A stretch of DNA of 64,000 bases from contig JADJMH010000038.1 of NCBI GenBank assembly GCA_016709675.1, positions 24,188 to 88,187 on the forward strand. The letters run 5' to 3'. Positions 62,800-64,000 of this stretch are shown one piece after another (the stretch's first letter is position 1; each line of letters starts with the position of its first letter). The position numbers and the translations under genes are program-made. A model generated the notes under the pieces. That model did no database searches, was not told where the DNA came from, and saw nothing but the letters and a program-made list of their open reading frames with translations. The DNA comes from Candidatus Accumulibacter proximus (GTDB lineage: Bacteria; Pseudomonadota; Gammaproteobacteria; Burkholderiales; Rhodocyclaceae).

Positions 62800-63183
62800 A
62801 CCGCCAAGACCCCACACCAGCCGGGGTTGCGGCCGAGGGCAGCGTGGTCATGCTGATCTATCTCGACGACCTCTGCGCCGGCGTCATGGAAGGCGCCGTC
62901 GAGCGCGTCCGGCCGAAGATGATGGCCGTGGTGGCGATCATGGCCGACCTGCTGCCGATCATGTGGGGAACAGGTACCGGTTCGGAAGTGATGAGCCGCA
63001 TCGCGGCGCCGATGGTTGGCGGCATGATTTCCTCTACAGTCCTCAAGCTCGACGTCATTCCGGCGATCTACGCGCTGGTCAAGCAATGGTCCCTGAAGCC
63101 GGGACGCGAGCAATCAACCGGTTTGTTTTGGCTCCAGGGAGACACTGATGAAAAGACTACAAGAACCACAGCTAACCGGTAAC
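62800..63183 (+). pseudogene. C-terminal remnant of a heavy-metal RND efflux pump (CusA/CzcA-like)
   Basis: The frame reads AGVAAEGSVVMLIYLDDL, then directly EGAVERVRPKMMAVVAIMAD, LLPIMWGTGTGSEVMSRIAA and STVLKLDVIPAIYAL. These are the final membrane segments of CusA/CzcA proteins, but about 30 residues are missing between YLD and EGAVERV, and the first 900 residues are absent. The frame continues past the normal end to 63183. This is a deletion remnant. Confidence 0.85.
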
Positions 63184-63429
63184 TCGCTTACGAGTGCCGC
63201 GGCTTGGACCCTTGGCCAGACCGGTGGCTCTCGCCAACTCAAGAAGCCCACGCAGGGCATCATTGACTGCCTGCGCGTTGGGAAACGCCTTCTGCACGTC
63301 AGGTGATATGACCACGACGTTGGATACCTCCCGGCAACGCAGTGCATACTTGCCACGTACCATTTCGCCAAAGTCTTCGCGCCGATACTCGGGGCGAAGT
63401 TCGTCGCTTTCCGCCTTAGTCTTCTTCAT
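63172..63429 (-). CDS. Hypothetical protein, 85 aa (BrnA/CopG-like antitoxin candidate)
   Basis: MKKTKAESDELRPEYRREDF is followed by MVRGKYALRCREVSNVVVIS and PNAQAVNDALRGLLELARAT. This is a recurrent small-protein type; the layout (DELRPEYRREDF, a short strand, a C-terminal helix) resembles antitoxin-like proteins, but I cannot name the partner and see no toxin beside it. The ATG at 63429 has GGAAAGGAAAA upstream. It overlaps the RND remnant by 12 bases on the opposite strand. Confidence 0.6.
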   Translation of the reverse strand: MKKTKAESDELRPEYRREDFGEMVRGKYALRCREVSNVVVISPDVQKAFPNAQAVNDALRGLLELARATGLAKGPSRGTRKRVTG

Positions 63430-63850
63430 ACATTTTCCTTTCCATCCGCGTGGCAAATCTCGCGCTGATGCACAGGGCCGGCCCGTATCACTACGAGCTG
63501 GTCGTGGCCAGGATAACAAGAGCGCGAAGGAGAATCCGATTGTCGTCAATCTTACCGACCACGCGGGCAAAACAGTTCGAGTGCCGGTGCGACCGGCAGC
63601 GCAACCTTGCTTGCCGGCAGGATCAAGGCGGCGGCCAGCCTTGTTCCCGGACGGCGACAATCGGCTCGAGGGCTTTGCCCAACTGTGCCTCGGTGGCGAA
63701 CATGAAAGTCGTTGTCTCGATCACATTTCCGGGCAAGAACGCCGAGCAGCGGCACGCTTCACGCGCGCTGGCAGCAGCGTCGACGCCCCGCAGCGGACAA
63801 CAAGACCAACGCCCTCCCCTGGGGGCCCTCGCCGCCCCAGTGGGGGCAGC
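63430..63850. other. Spacer with possible gene debris
   Basis: About 420 bp. Minus-strand pieces such as TTTFMFATEAQLGKALEPIV look protein-like but have no start signal or known family. I cannot support a gene here. Confidence 0.4.
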
Positions 63851-64000
63851 GTCAAAGGCTTGGACGAGCAAGACCTCGGCGACAAATCGACTCCCATATA
63901 CACAGCAACAGCACCATGAATCCGGCGAGGGTCCAGCGCACCAGGGCAATGCGGCCTCGCCACCCGTAAACGCGGCGTCCGACCAGCAGGGCACGAAGAT
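63851..64000 (-). pseudogene. C-terminal end of a CcsA/YpjD-like cytochrome c assembly protein, frameshifted, partial at right edge
   Basis: From the window edge the frame reads LRALLVGRRVYGWRGRIALV then RWTLAGFMVLLL, a typical last membrane helix of YpjD/HemX/CcsA-type inner-membrane proteins. The expected ending GSKFVLEVLL appears as YGSRFVAEVLL one base out of frame, near 63903. Either an insertion or deletion has occurred here or the sequence has an error. The N-terminal part lies outside the window. Confidence 0.6.

Noticed and set aside
1..64000. CRISPR array or cas genes
   Set aside because: No array of regularly spaced identical repeats of 24-40 bp with unique spacers was seen; the repeats present are 11-13-bp tandem or REP-like units.
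1..64000. Prophage
   Set aside because: No capsid, terminase, portal, tail or integrase genes are recognisable; the accessory region is explained by defence genes and an IS element.

Overview
The window looks like a GC-rich betaproteobacterial chromosome, most likely Rhodocyclales and possibly 'Candidatus Accumulibacter'. This rests on gene content: a GlgM/GlgE/GlgP glycogen block, a PEP-CTERM sorting signal, paired DUF3999/DUF2339 membrane proteins, a BT1-family carrier and a Pat-type acyltransferase. There is no rRNA gene or other marker that fixes the species.

Layout. 1-1662 (minus): tsaB-rimI-uracil-DNA glycosylase, overlapping genes for tRNA t6A synthesis, S18 acetylation and DNA repair; the last runs off the left edge. 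1892-7771: a glgM-glgE operon facing glgP across a strong hairpin, covering glycogen synthesis through maltose-1-phosphate and glycogen breakdown. 8219-11678: patatin-like lipoprotein, BenE transporter and an astacin-like metalloprotease. 11916-12228: tRNA-Pro, tRNA-Arg and tRNA-His.

12229-42307 is an accessory, defence-type region. Its left part holds gene remnants (TIR-like, RNA-ligase-like, AAA-ATPase-like), a lone MNT nucleotidyltransferase, a DUF3696-type ATPase and a 5'-truncated IS1634-family element. The core (19557-38765) is a DNA phosphorothioation island. sspB-sspC-sspD lie on the plus strand. On the minus strand a tightly overlapped sspF-sspG-sspH set (DptFGH-like) continues, 4 bases after sspH, into a DUF262 protein with an HNH-like C-terminus (SspE-like architecture), and then a eukaryote-type Ser/Thr kinase. 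A DNA-phosphorothioation-associated methyltransferase with duplicated flanking domains closes the core. hipB-hipA and a WYL regulator flank it on the right. No sspA (cysteine desulfurase) is present, so a housekeeping enzyme such as IscS would have to supply sulfur. The embedded DUF262-HNH plus kinase pair is the strongest candidate for something undescribed: it is AT-richer than its neighbours yet translationally linked to the restriction module.

42511-64000 returns to mostly ordinary chromosome: a frameshifted CHRD/PEP-CTERM protein, DUF3999-DUF2339, a BT1 transporter, an OmpA lipoprotein, an sdaA pseudogene, a cyclase-like protein behind 12-bp repeats, a Pat-like acyltransferase, an acyl-CoA dehydrogenase with a divergent TetR regulator, a SPOR protein, a secreted ParB-like protein, a Phd/YoeB module, an RND-pump remnant and, at the right edge, the frameshifted tail of a CcsA/YpjD-like cytochrome c assembly protein. 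Several frameshifts sit at short homopolymers and could be assembly errors.
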